Shown piece by piece: positions 53,102 to 63,547 of a stretch of DNA of 64,000 nt; within the stretch, counting starts at the first letter, position 1, and each line of letters begins with the position of its first letter. Both the position numbers and the translations under genes were made by a program. The notes beneath the pieces were generated by a model. The model was not told the origin of the DNA and made no database searches. It worked only from the letters and a program-made list of their open reading frames with translations. Source of the DNA: Pseudomonas sp. Root562 (GTDB lineage Bacteria > Pseudomonadota > Gammaproteobacteria > Pseudomonadales > Pseudomonadaceae); contig NZ_LMGK01000005.1 of assembly GCF_001427125.1 (NCBI RefSeq), positions 1,487 through 65,486 of the forward strand, written 5' to 3'.

Positions 53102-53351
53102 GGCGCGCAGTAAAGGAAAAGCCTTACAGAACTGAGATTTAGGAGCATAAAAGGAGGGGTAACGGGAATCTGGCGGATGAAAATGACCAATAACTTGAAC
53201 CAGCACGGAAGGCTGCGCCCGGAAGTTAAAGTAATTTATTAAGAGTAAGATTTTTTTGGTATTACAACCGGGGTTCTGCAGATGATTGTGTAAGAGGGGA
53301 AATTGCTATCACCGACACTCTGCTCAATGATTTAAGCAGAGGGGAGAAAAA
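53102..53351. other. Intergenic stretch between rnpB and the mraZ promoter
   Basis: About 250 bases with no supportable gene. It is AT-richer than its surroundings. CTCTGCT and AGCAGAG near 53320-53341 form a modest hairpin, but without a T tract on either strand. Confidence 0.5.
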
Positions 53352-53711
53352 GGTGGAGAGTCGATCTGTAAGCCGGGTTCTGTCTTGAACAGTCATTCGT
53401 CTACGATGGCCATCACTGGACATCTTTAGCAACCTACCCGGTCCCAGCGCGGGCCACGCCTTGGGACCCTATTTGGTCTTGCTCCAAGTGGGGTTTACCT
53501 AGCCACGAACTGTTGCCAGACGTGCGGTGCGCTCTTACCGCACCTTTTCACCCTTACCGGCGCCGAAGCGCTTAGGCGGTTATTTTCTGTGGCACTTTCC
53601 GTAGGCTCACGCCTCCCAGGCATTACCTGGCACTTCGCCCTATGGAGCCCGGACTTTCCTCCCCCCCCTAATTTTCATAGAGGGCAGCGACTGTCCGATC
53701 GACTCTCCGCC
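53352..53711 (-). ncRNA. rnpB: RNase P RNA (class A)
   Basis: About 360 nt. On the minus strand the 5' end reads GGCGGAGAGTCGATCGGACA and the 3' end ACAGATCGACTCTCCACC, which pair as helix P1. The universal cores GAGGAAAGTCCGGGCTCC and AGACAGAACCCGGCTTACAG are both present, as are the P3 and P12-type hairpins and the GCGCACCG region. It is the catalytic RNA that trims tRNA 5' ends, with the protein RnpA encoded elsewhere. Its place beside mraZ and rsmI is the usual one in Pseudomonas. A T run follows the 3' end. Confidence 0.96.
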
Positions 53712-53716
53712 GCGAA

Positions 53717-53744
53717 GGTTAACGGCAGAGCGTGCGAAGAACAA
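53717..53744 (-). promoter_or_regulatory. Probable rnpB promoter
   Basis: On the minus strand TTGTTC (53744-53739) and TTAACC (53722-53717) are 16 bases apart, with the RNA 5' end about seven bases downstream. The hexamers are imperfect, but the distance to the mature end fits. Confidence 0.5.
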
Positions 53745-53782
53745 GCGCTAAAAGCCTTCAACCACGCCTGCGCGTCGGGTTT

Positions 53783-54655
53783 TTACTCGCCCTTCTGTTT
53801 ATCCAGAGCGACTTGATAGAGAACATTCTTACGCTCCCCGGTAATTTGCGCCGCCAATGCCGCCGCGCGCTTGAGCGGCATTTCTTCGAGTAACAGATTC
53901 AGCACGCGCATTGCCTCGCTGCTGACTGCATCTTCAGACTCGGGCACTGTCCAGCCAGCGACCAGCACCACGCATTCGCCGCGCTGTTGATTGCTGTCCG
54001 ACTCGACGAACTGCCGCAACTCGCCCAGTGGCAAACCCTTCAGCGTTTCAAAGGTTTTCGTCAGTTCGCGAGCAAGCAGCGCTGGACGTTCTGGCCCGAA
54101 CACCAACTCCATGTCCTGCAGGCATTCCAGAATACGGTGCGGCGCCTCGTAGAAAATCAGCGTGCGCGGCTCTTCCTTTACCAGCTCAAGACGCGCACGT
54201 CGCCCAACGGCTTTGGCCGGCAGAAAACCTTCGAAGATGAAACGGTCCGACGGCAGACCCGCCGCCGACAAAGCCGCCACCAACGCACAGGCACCCGGCA
54301 CGGGCACCACATTGATCCCGGCAGCGCGAGCCTGGCGCACCAGATGATAACCAGGATCAGAAATCAGCGGCGTACCGGCATCGGAGATCAGCGCCACATC
54401 GTCACCCGCGAGCAGACGGGTAATAAAGCGACTGCCTTCATCGCGCTCATTGTGCTCATGGCACGCGGCGAGCGGCGTTGGAATGCCGAAGTGCTGCATC
54501 AAACGCTGGGAGTGACGAGTGTCCTCGGCGGCGATCAAGGCAACATCACGCAGGATCTTCAGCGCGCGCGCACTGATGTCGTCCAGGTTGCCGATGGGCG
54601 TCGCCACCACATAAAGCGAGCCAGCAGCGGAATTCAAAGCACCTGGAGCAGTCAA
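53783..54655 (-). CDS. rsmI: 16S rRNA 2'-O-methyltransferase RsmI (C1402)
   Basis: The protein has 290 residues from a TTG at 54655 (TTG ACT GCT CCA), chosen because GAGG precedes it by 8 bases and the family normally has 10-15 residues before LYVVATPIGNLDD. The ATG 99 bases upstream would add an unusual 33-residue tail. YVVATPIGNLDDISARAL, AEDTRHSQRLMQHFGI, and ALISDAGTPLISDPGYHLV are the SAM-dependent tetrapyrrole-methylase-fold signatures. It 2'-O-methylates C1402 together with RsmH. Confidence 0.93.
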   Translation of the reverse strand: MTAPGALNSAAGSLYVVATPIGNLDDISARALKILRDVALIAAEDTRHSQRLMQHFGIPTPLAACHEHNERDEGSRFITRLLAGDDVALISDAGTPLISDPGYHLVRQARAAGINVVPVPGACALVAALSAAGLPSDRFIFEGFLPAKAVGRRARLELVKEEPRTLIFYEAPHRILECLQDMELVFGPERPALLARELTKTFETLKGLPLGELRQFVESDSNQQRGECVVLVAGWTVPESEDAVSSEAMRVLNLLLEEMPLKRAAALAAQITGERKNVLYQVALDKQKGE

Positions 54656-54863
54656 AGCGCACACCTCATGATCGATAAAGCGGGCATTGTAACCCGTAGC
54701 GGCGCTTGCGATACGCGTGAGCAATGCTCGCTTTTGCCGCGTTTTGTGCCGCACAGCAACAATTGCGCAAGCTAAATTGATCGATTCACGCCACTAACAT
54801 CGCGCCCCGGCCAGTGCTTGGGTACAATTCCACGCTAATTTGATCGAGTATCAGGAACACTAC

Positions 54864-56674
54864 ATGATCGCTTGCCTGCGGCTGTTCACTGCCCTCTGCC
54901 TCGCTGCCTTGCTGGCGGCTTGCGCCAGCTCGCCCTCCTCCAGCCTTGGCGAACTTCCACGGACCCCGGATGCCAGTATCGAGCAACTGCTCGAGAAGGC
55001 CGCCCAGAGCAGATCGCCGGAGGATGCAGCATTGCTGCGCTTGAGCGCAGCTGACCTGGCCTACCGCCAGGGTAATGCCGCCCAGTCCGCACAAATCCTG
55101 CAACAAGTACCCGTCGAGCAACTCAAGCCCGGCCAGCAGGTATTCGCCAGCACACTGGCCGCCGAATTGGCGATGACCCGCAACCAGCCGAAAGCCGCGT
55201 TGACCGCCTTGAGCCATCCGAGCCTGCAACGCCTGGGCGAATTGCCCGAAGAACAGCAGGTCCGCACCGGCACCGTTCGCGCCCGCGCGCTTGAAGCCGA
55301 CGGCCAGACCCTGGCTGCCGCACGGGAGCGGATCTTCATCGCGCCGATGCTCAAAGATGAAGCGGCCAGCAAAAACCATGAAGCGATCTGGGTATTGATC
55401 GCCTCGCTGCCGACCGATCAATTGCAGCCCAACACCACCGATGACCTCGGCGGCTGGATGGGCCTGGCACTGGCGGTGAAAACTGCCGGCACCCTGGAAC
55501 AGCAGCAGGCTGCCATCGACAACTGGCGTGAACAGAATCCGAAACACCCGGCCGCCGCCCAGTTGCCACTGCCACTGACCAAACTCAAGGAACTGGCCAG
55601 CCAGCCCCTGAGCAAAATAGCGTTGTTGCTGCCACAAGACGGCCCACTGGCCTCGGTGGGCAAGGCGCTGCGCGAAGGCTTCATGGCCGCTCACTATCAG
55701 GCCCAACAAGCCGGGCAGAAGCCGCCAGCCATCGAGTTCTATGACAGCTCGAAACTGTCCTCCCTCGACGAGTTTTATCGCAAGGCCCAGGCAGACGGCG
55801 TGCAACTGGTCGTCGGTCCGCTTGAGAAGCCACTGGTCAAACAGCTGAGCACTCGCCCGCAACTGCCAATCACCACCCTGGCACTGAACTACAGCGAAGG
55901 CGAACAAGGTCCGCCGCAGCTGTTCCAGTTCGGGCTTGCCGCTGAAGACGAAGCCCGCGAAGTCTCCCGCCGCGCTCGCGCCGACGGCCTGCATCGCGCT
56001 GCCATCATGGTGCCGAAAGGCGAATGGGGCGATCGCGTGTTGCGTGCGTTCAGCCAGGACTGGCAAGCCAACGGCGGCAGCATCGTTGCCACCGAACGCG
56101 TCGACCAGCCAGTGCAACTGGCCCAGCAGATTGCCGACATGTTCCAGCTGCGTCAGAGCGAAGGTCGCGCCAAGAGCCTGCAAAGCACCGTAGGTTCGCA
56201 GGTCGCCGCCCAGCCTTCCCGTCGCCAGGATATCGAGTTCATCTTCCTCGCTGCCACGCCGCAACAGGCCCAGCAGATCAAGCCGACCCTGAACTTCCAG
56301 TACGCCGGCGACGTTCCGGTCTACGCCACGTCGCACGTGTTCAGTGCCAGCGGTGATGCAAACCAGTACAACGACATGAACGGCATCCGCTTCTGCGAAA
56401 CCCCATGGTTGCTGGACGTTAATGATCCGCTGCGCCAACAAGTCACGGCACAATGGCCGCAAGCCGCCGGTAGCCTGGGCCGCCTGTACGCAATGGGCGT
56501 CGACGCCTATCGCCTGGCGCCACGCCTGGGTCAACTCAAGGCGCTGCCGGATAGCCGCATCGAAGGCCAGTCGGGCAGCCTCGGCATGACCCAGAACCAG
56601 CGTGTCGTGCGGCAGTTGCCGTGGGCAGAGTTCGTCAACGGCCAGGTTCAACGCCTGCCGAACACCCAACGCTG

Positions 56675-56675
<1 letters not shown>
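54864..56675 (+). CDS. lpoA: Outer-membrane lipoprotein LpoA, activator of PBP1a
   Basis: The protein has 603 residues from the ATG at 54864, with AGGAAC upstream; an in-frame ATG 24 bases before spoils the signal peptide. Lipobox LLAAC with Cys20 follows a clean hydrophobic stretch. An N-terminal TPR-like helical part (residues about 40-270) precedes an LppC domain resembling periplasmic binding proteins (KIALLLPQDGPLASVGKALREGFMAAHY, LVVGPLEKPLVKQL). It reaches through the cell wall to stimulate the class A penicillin-binding protein. Divergent from rsmI and first of a four-gene run. Confidence 0.94.
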
Positions 56676-58307
<1,632 letters not shown>

Positions 58308-58346
58308 TCCTCTCAGCGATGGCGATTTTGACAACGCCATCGCCCC

Positions 58347-58373
58347 GTAGGAGCCAGCAAGCTGTGCTCCTAC
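58347..58373. repeat. Single REP-type hairpin
   Basis: GTAGGAGC (58347-58354) pairs with GCTCCTAC (58366-58373), the half-unit of the same REP family seen at 20457 and 27289. It lies between the dolP stop and the terminator. Confidence 0.65.
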
Positions 58374-58380
58374 AAGTAAC

Positions 58381-58412
58381 AAAAAAGGCGATCCTTCCGG
58401 ATCGCCTTTTTT
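58381..58412. terminator. Bidirectional terminator between dolP and sspB
   Basis: AAAAAA-GGCGATCC-TTCC-GGATCGCC-TTTTTT works in either direction. It ends 74 bases after the dolP stop on one side and directly abuts the sspB stop on the other. Confidence 0.93.
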
Positions 58413-58413
58413 G

Positions 58414-58827
58414 TTATTTCACTACCTTCAAGCTCGGCCGACCGCTGGGTCGCGGCGGCTCGCTGTCCGGTGGCGGAATATCATCATCCGGCTCGATCTC
58501 TTCATCCTCGCCCATAGGCGACTCGAGATCGAAGACCATGCCCTGACCATTCTCCCGGGCGTAGATGCCCAGGATCGATGCGATAGGCACGTACAACGTA
58601 TGCGGCACCCCACCGAAGCGGCCTTCGAAGCTGACTGCTTCGTTGTCCATGTGCAGATGTCGCACGGCTTGTGGCGATACGTTCAGGACAATCTGCCCGT
58701 CACTGGCAAAACCTTGCGGCACTTGCACCGAGGGATACTCGGAATTCACCAGCATGTGCGGGGTGCAATCGTTATCAACAATCCACTCGTAGAGCGCGCG
58801 GACCAGATAAGGTCGACTGGAGTTCAT
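58414..58827 (-). CDS. sspB: ClpXP protease specificity-enhancing factor SspB
   Basis: The protein has 137 residues. A folded N-terminal substrate-binding domain (RPYLVRALYEWIVDNDCTPHMLVN, VPQGFASDGQIVLNVSPQAV) is followed by an acidic linker (MGEDEEIEPDDD) and the ClpX-binding tail RPSLKVVK. It tethers ssrA-tagged proteins to ClpXP. It follows sspA by 16 bases and ends at the terminator. Confidence 0.96.
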   Translation of the reverse strand: MNSSRPYLVRALYEWIVDNDCTPHMLVNSEYPSVQVPQGFASDGQIVLNVSPQAVRHLHMDNEAVSFEGRFGGVPHTLYVPIASILGIYARENGQGMVFDLESPMGEDEEIEPDDDIPPPDSEPPRPSGRPSLKVVK

Positions 58828-58843
58828 AGCGGCTCCTTAAGCC

Positions 58844-59461
58844 TTAGCGCATATCGCGTTCGACGCCAGACAGACTCGCCTGGAAAGCCTCACGCGCAAA
58901 CTGGCGCTCCATGTAATCAAGCAGCGGCTTGGCTGGCCGCGGCAGTTCTATACCCAGAATCGGCAATCGCCAGAGTATTGGTAATAGGCAGCAATCCACC
59001 AGACTTTGTTCCTCACTGAGGAAAAACGGCTTGTCGGCGAATAGCGGCGAAACGCCGGTCAGGCTCTCGCGCAGCTCTTTACGTGCCACGACACGGGCCG
59101 CTTCCTTGGTCCGCGAATCCAGAATCAGATCCACCAACCCACACCAGTCCCGCTGGATGCGATGCATCAGCAGGCGGCTGTTGGCGCGCGCCACCGGATA
59201 AACCGGCAGGAGCGGCGGATGCGGGTAACGCTCATCCAGATATTCCATTACCACCGTTGACTCCCACAACGCCAGATCACGATCGACCAGGGTGGGCAAG
59301 CTGCCATAAGGGTTCACTTCGATCAGTTTAGGCGGCTGACGGCCAGCTTCAACGTAAATGATCTCGGCGCTGACACCCTTCTCTGCCAGTACGATTCGCA
59401 CTCGGTGGGAATAGTGGTCGGCGGGGTCGGAGTAACAGGCCAACCGATTGGTCACGCCCAT
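58844..59461 (-). CDS. sspA: Stringent starvation protein A, GST-fold RNA polymerase-associated
   Basis: The protein has 205 residues. Thioredoxin-like N-terminal half ([62 protein letters not shown]) and helical C-terminal half form the glutathione S-transferase fold. SspA binds RNA polymerase and alters promoter choice; it lacks GST activity in known cases. It is transcribed with sspB, downstream of the petABC operon and its hairpin at 59508-59582. Confidence 0.95.
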   Translation of the reverse strand: MGVTNRLACYSDPADHYSHRVRIVLAEKGVSAEIIYVEAGRQPPKLIEVNPYGSLPTLVDRDLALWESTVVMEYLDERYPHPPLLPVYPVARANSRLLMHRIQRDWCGLVDLILDSRTKEAARVVARKELRESLTGVSPLFADKPFFLSEEQSLVDCCLLPILWRLPILGIELPRPAKPLLDYMERQFAREAFQASLSGVERDMR

Positions 59462-59507
59462 GGCGATCCTCCTCGCTTGTAGAAATTATCGGAAGCGGAA
59501 AAACGAG

Positions 59508-59582
59508 CGCGCCCAGAGGGCGCCTCCCGTAACGCCTGGATCACCAGACTCGTTACATTTTCAGAGGCGCCCTTGGGCGCGC
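59508..59582. repeat. Long nested inverted repeat between petC and sspA
   Basis: CGCGCCCAGAGGGCGCCTC (59508-59526) pairs with GAGGCGCCCTTGGGCGCG (from 59564) with one bulged base. The enclosed loop has further pairing GTAACG/CGTTAC and CTGG/CCAG, so almost the whole 75 bases can fold as one rod. It does not match the REP families elsewhere in the window. It lies 29 bases after the petC stop and 46 before the sspA start, where it could end or process the petABC transcript. Confidence 0.75.
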
Positions 59583-59611
59583 GCGATTAACAGCAATAGC
59601 TTGAAGCTTTA

Positions 59612-60394
59612 TCAGTGCACATCTTTCCAGTATTCGCGCTTGAGCAAATAGGCGAATACGAAGAAGAACGCGAGGTACAGCAATACATACGTACCGATGC
59701 GCTGATGTTGCAGCTTAACCGGGTTAGCCGAGTAAGCCAGGAAGGTTACCAGATTCTTGACCTTCTCATCGAACTGCTCTTCGGTCAAAGCACCGCTTTT
59801 CGGCACGATGGTCAGCTGATCGCACGCTTCATGGGTCAGCGCAGTACCGGTCAGCGGATCAAATTGCTTCTTGCCGTCTTCGACGATCTGAACCTGTTTG
59901 CAACCGACGACCTGACGACCTTGCAGACCCACCAGAACGTTAGGCATACCGACGTTCGGGAAGACCTTGTTGTTCACACCCCAAGGACGCGACGGATCTT
60001 CATAGAACGACTTCAGGTAACCATAGAGCCAGTCGGTGCCGCGAACCCGGGCAACCAGGGTCAGGTCGGGCGGAGCCGCACCAAACCAGGCCTTGGCGTC
60101 AGCCGGCTGCATGCCGATGTTCATGTGATCGCCGATCTTGGCGCCGGTGAACACCAGATTCTCCAGCATCAGTTCGTGAGGAATGCCCAAGTCATCGGCA
60201 ACACGCTCGTAACGCTGGAACTTGGCGCTGTGGCAGCCCATGCAATAGTTGGCGAAAGTGCGTGCGCCGTCCTGCATGGCTGCCTTGTCGGAAACGTCGA
60301 TGTCGACTTTTTCCAGCTCCGGCCCAGCTTGTCCAGCAGCGAATGCGAACACCGGCAGCGCCGCAAGCATCAATACAGCAAATAGTTTTTTCAT
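59612..60394 (-). CDS. petC: Cytochrome c1 of the bc1 complex
   Basis: The protein has 260 residues. A Sec signal peptide (KKLFAVLMLAALPVFAFA) is followed by the heme c motif CMGCH (51-55), a later Met-containing axial-ligand region, and one C-terminal membrane anchor (YVLLYLAFFFVFAYLLKREYW). It accepts electrons from the Rieske protein and passes them to soluble or membrane cytochromes c. The ATG shares a base with the petB TGA. Confidence 0.96.
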   Translation of the reverse strand: MKKLFAVLMLAALPVFAFAAGQAGPELEKVDIDVSDKAAMQDGARTFANYCMGCHSAKFQRYERVADDLGIPHELMLENLVFTGAKIGDHMNIGMQPADAKAWFGAAPPDLTLVARVRGTDWLYGYLKSFYEDPSRPWGVNNKVFPNVGMPNVLVGLQGRQVVGCKQVQIVEDGKKQFDPLTGTALTHEACDQLTIVPKSGALTEEQFDEKVKNLVTFLAYSANPVKLQHQRIGTYVLLYLAFFFVFAYLLKREYWKDVH

Positions 60395-61608
60395 CAGCCA
60401 GTCACCCTTTCCGGAACCGGTTTGGTCTTCTCGAGCCTGGTGTAGAACGGCATCAGAATGAAGTAGGCGAAGTACAGGAAGGTGCAGACCTGCGACAGCA
60501 ACGTACGACCTGGCGTCGGAGCCAGCACGCCCAGCACACCCAGGATCACGAACGAGATGCAGAACACGAAAAGCCAGATCTTGCTCAGCCAGCCCTTGTA
60601 GCGCATGGACTTGACCGGACTACGGTCGAGCCACGGCAGGACGAACAGCACAGCGATGGCCGCACCCATGGCGATTACACCCAGGAGCTTGTCCGGAACC
60701 GCACGCAAGATCGCGTAGAAAGGCGTGAAGTACCAGACCGGCGCAATATGCTCAGGCGTCTTGAACGGGTTGGCCTGTTCGAAGTTCGGCTTCTCGAGGA
60801 AATAACCACCCATTTCCGGGAAGAAGAACACGATCGAGCAGAAGATGAACAGGAACACCACCACGCCGACGATATCTTTCACGGTGTAGTACGGGTGGAA
60901 GGCGATGCCGTCCAGCGGTACACCGTTTTCGTCTTTGTGCTTCTTGATGTCCACGCCGTCCGGGTTGTTCGAACCCACTTCGTGCAACGCCAGGACGTGC
61001 AGCACCACCAAACCCAGAATCACGATCGGCAGGGCGACCACGTGCAAGGCGAAGAAGCGGTTCAGGGTAATGCCGGAAATCAGGTAGTCACCGCGGATCC
61101 ACTGAGTCAGGTCGTCGCCGATGAGCGGGATCGCACCGAACAGCGAGATGATCACCTGGGCGCCCCAATAGGACATCTGACCCCATGGCAGCAGGTAGCC
61201 CATGAAGGCTTCAGCCATCAGCGCCAGGTAGATCAGCATGCCGAAGACCCACACCAGCTCGCGCGGCTTCTGGTAAGAACCGTAGAGCAAGCCACGGAAC
61301 ATATGCAGATAGACCACGATGAAGAACGCCGAAGCGCCAGTGGAGTGCAGCAAACGCAAAATCGAGCCGTACTCGACGTCGCGCATGATGTATTCGACAG
61401 AAGCAAATGCCTCTTCTGCCGACGGGGTGTAGCTCATGGTCAGCCAGACACCGGTGACGATCTGGTTGACCAGAACCAGCAGAGCCAGGGAGCCAAAGAA
61501 ATAGAAGAAGTTGAAGTTCTTCGGGGCGTAGTACTTGCTGAGATGGTCTTCCCACATCTTGGTCGCGGGAAAGCGCGCATCAACCCAATCCATGAACTTG
61601 CTCATCAC
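60394..61608 (-). CDS. petB: Cytochrome b of the bc1 complex
   Basis: The protein has 404 residues with eight membrane helices. Heme-ligand histidines lie in HSTGASAFFIVVYLHMFRGL and HVVALPIVILGLVVLHVLALHE. The quinol-site PEWY-like motif appears as APVWYFTPFYAILR, with PV-W-Y in place of PEWY, as in beta/gammaproteobacterial enzymes. It carries the quinol oxidation and reduction sites. It overlaps petA by four bases. Confidence 0.96.
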   Translation of the reverse strand: MMSKFMDWVDARFPATKMWEDHLSKYYAPKNFNFFYFFGSLALLVLVNQIVTGVWLTMSYTPSAEEAFASVEYIMRDVEYGSILRLLHSTGASAFFIVVYLHMFRGLLYGSYQKPRELVWVFGMLIYLALMAEAFMGYLLPWGQMSYWGAQVIISLFGAIPLIGDDLTQWIRGDYLISGITLNRFFALHVVALPIVILGLVVLHVLALHEVGSNNPDGVDIKKHKDENGVPLDGIAFHPYYTVKDIVGVVVFLFIFCSIVFFFPEMGGYFLEKPNFEQANPFKTPEHIAPVWYFTPFYAILRAVPDKLLGVIAMGAAIAVLFVLPWLDRSPVKSMRYKGWLSKIWLFVFCISFVILGVLGVLAPTPGRTLLSQVCTFLYFAYFILMPFYTRLEKTKPVPERVTG

Positions 61609-62198
61609 GCTTTCTCCGTATCGATGCCAATGACAATGATGTCATCGGTCTCATAGGAATGCGGGGGAACTGGCAGGTTCAAAGGCGCAGGTTGTGCCTT
61701 GTAGACGCGGCCAGCCAGGTCGTAGTGGGAGCCGTGGCAAGGGCAGAAATAGCCACCGACCCAGTCCTTGCCCAGGTCAGCAGGTGCCACTTCGGGACGG
61801 AATGTCGGCGAGCAACCCAGGTGGGTGCAGATACCGATCAACAACAGAACTTCAGGTTTGATCGACCGCGTTTCCGGGTCGACATAGGTCGGTTGTGTCG
61901 AGTTCTTGGAGGTCGGGTCAGACAACTGGCCCTCGATCTTCTTCAGATTCCCCAGGATTTCCTGTGTACGGCGGACGATGAATACCGGCTGACCGCGCCA
62001 CTCAGCAATCATCTGCTGGCCTGGCTCGATTTTGCTGACATTCACTTTCACCGGTGCACCTGCGGCTTTCGCCTTGGCACTGGGAAACCATGACCCCACG
62101 AACGGGACCGCAGCCCCCACCGCTCCTGCAGCACCCACCACGGATGTGGCTGCTACCAAGAAGCGACGCCGGCCTGCATTCACGCCGTCATTGCTCAT
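61605..62198 (-). CDS. petA: Rieske iron-sulfur subunit of the bc1 complex
   Basis: The protein has 197 residues. A Tat-type RRRFLVA signal-anchor starts the protein (residues 10-35). The 2Fe-2S cluster ligands are in CTHLGC (124-129) and CPCHGSHYD (152-160). It transfers electrons from quinol to cytochrome c1 on the periplasmic side and is first gene of petABC. A TATACT hexamer with TTGCCA 15 bases ahead (62371-62345, minus) is a possible promoter. Confidence 0.97.
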   Translation of the reverse strand: MSNDGVNAGRRRFLVAATSVVGAAGAVGAAVPFVGSWFPSAKAKAAGAPVKVNVSKIEPGQQMIAEWRGQPVFIVRRTQEILGNLKKIEGQLSDPTSKNSTQPTYVDPETRSIKPEVLLLIGICTHLGCSPTFRPEVAPADLGKDWVGGYFCPCHGSHYDLAGRVYKAQPAPLNLPVPPHSYETDDIIVIGIDTEKA

Positions 62199-62344
62199 TC
62201 AGTCCTCTCCCATCAGCTTTGTGGCCTGTTAAATCAGGCATCTACTAAGTAAATCTGTGCACTTATAAAAATTTTGCCGAATGGTAATGAAAAGCCCCAA
62301 TTCTGACAAGGTAATTACCCCGAGGCACCACTGCCAAGCCTTGT

Positions 62345-62371
62345 AGTATAGGGGGTCTGCGGATGTGGCAA
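62345..62371 (-). promoter_or_regulatory. Possible petABC promoter
   Basis: Minus strand TTGCCA (62371-62366) and TATACT (62350-62345), spacer 15 bases, which is short. The -10 is near consensus. It lies about 150 bases before the petA start. Confidence 0.45.
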
Positions 62372-62408
62372 GTTGTCACAGCGCAATTCTTTGATAAATC
62401 TCACGCAT

Positions 62409-62451
62409 AAAAAAACGCCCGGTTCCGTGAGGAATCCGGGCGTTCTTTTTT
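62409..62451 (-). terminator. Rho-independent terminator of rplM-rpsI
   Basis: ACGCCCGG-TTCC and GGAA-T-CCGGGCGT form a long stem with A and T tracts on both sides, starting 16 bases after the rpsI stop. Confidence 0.9.
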
Positions 62452-62466
62452 GAACGTGGAAACGAA

Positions 62467-62859
62467 TTAACGCTTCGAGTACTGCGGACGCTTACGCGCT
62501 TTACGCAGACCAACTTTCTTACGTTCAACTTCACGTGCATCGCGGGTTACGAAGCCGGCTTTACGCAGAGCGCTGCGCAGAGTTTCGTCGTAATCCATCA
62601 GAGCGCGAGTGATGCCGTGGCGGATTGCGCCAGCCTGACCACTTACACCACCACCGATCACGGTGACGTAGATGTCGAACTTCTCGACAGTCTCAGTCAA
62701 TTCCAGCGGCTGACGAACTACCATGCGGGCAGTTTCGCGGCCGAAGAAATTATCCAGCGAACGATTGTTGATGGAGATGTTACCAGTACCCGGACGCAGG
62801 AAAACGCGTGCGGTTGCGGTCTTGCGACGGCCAGTGCCGTAATTTTGAGTCGCCGACAT
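62467..62859 (-). CDS. rpsI: 30S ribosomal protein uS9
   Basis: The protein has 130 residues. [21 protein letters not shown] and the basic C-terminal tail [13 protein letters not shown], which reaches the P-site tRNA, are diagnostic. It follows rplM by 14 bases, the universal pairing. Confidence 0.98.
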   Translation of the reverse strand: MSATQNYGTGRRKTATARVFLRPGTGNISINNRSLDNFFGRETARMVVRQPLELTETVEKFDIYVTVIGGGVSGQAGAIRHGITRALMDYDETLRSALRKAGFVTRDAREVERKKVGLRKARKRPQYSKR

Positions 62860-62873
62860 AATGAACTATTCCG

Positions 62874-63302
62874 TTAAATCTTCAGTTCTTGGGGCTGCTG
62901 AGCAGTATGAGGGTGTGCAGCGCCCGCATAGACTTTCAGCTTACGGTACATGTCGCGACCCAGCGGGTTCTTAGGCAGCATGCCTTTGACCGCGGTCTCG
63001 ATCACGCGCTCAGGGGCCTTGGCGATCAGCTTTTCAAAGTTGATCGACTTGATGCCGCCCGGGAAACCGGAGTGGGAGTAGTACATTTTGTCAGTGGTTT
63101 TAGCACCGGTAACACGGATCTGCTCAGCGTTGATTACGACGATGTAGTCGCCGGTGTCAACGTGAGGAGTGTACTCAGGCTTGTGCTTGCCACGCAGACG
63201 GCTCGCGATTTCGGTGGCCAGACGACCCAGGGTCTGACCAGCAGCGTCGACGACAAACCAGTCGCGCTTTACTGTTTCCGGTTTAGCAGTAAAAGTTTTC
63301 AT
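62874..63302 (-). CDS. rplM: 50S ribosomal protein uL13
   Basis: The protein has 142 residues. [54 protein letters not shown] and [21 protein letters not shown] are the L13 signatures. It is the first gene of the two-gene operon, with a good sigma70 promoter at 63372-63344. Confidence 0.98.
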   Translation of the reverse strand: MKTFTAKPETVKRDWFVVDAAGQTLGRLATEIASRLRGKHKPEYTPHVDTGDYIVVINAEQIRVTGAKTTDKMYYSHSGFPGGIKSINFEKLIAKAPERVIETAVKGMLPKNPLGRDMYRKLKVYAGAAHPHTAQQPQELKI

Positions 63303-63343
63303 TCTTTATAGCCTCAGGGGCCGCCCTGTAAATTAGACGGCGG

Positions 63344-63372
63344 ATCTTACTGAATAGTGCGTACTTTGACAA
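63344..63372 (-). promoter_or_regulatory. Sigma70 promoter of rplM-rpsI
   Basis: Minus strand TTGTCA (63372-63367) and TAAGAT (63349-63344) with a 17-base spacer. The expected start is near 63337, giving a 35-base leader before rplM. Confidence 0.75.
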
Positions 63373-63547
63373 GTCAAAGGCAGCCGGATACAGACGCTTT
63401 CGGGGGCTCGGGTCGGCGCGTCCGTTCAACGGCAAGATTCTTCGGCGGCGGCGCATCACTTCCACTGCAGAAAGAGGTGCGCAATTATGCAGATTGCGAA
63501 AAATAATTCAACCTGCTTTTATGATTGTTTTGCCCAAGGAGCACCCG

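Noticed and set aside
60262..61656. 464-codon plus-strand frame opposite petC and petB
   Set aside because: Composition is that of an antisense frame and the opposite strand carries the complete cytochrome genes.
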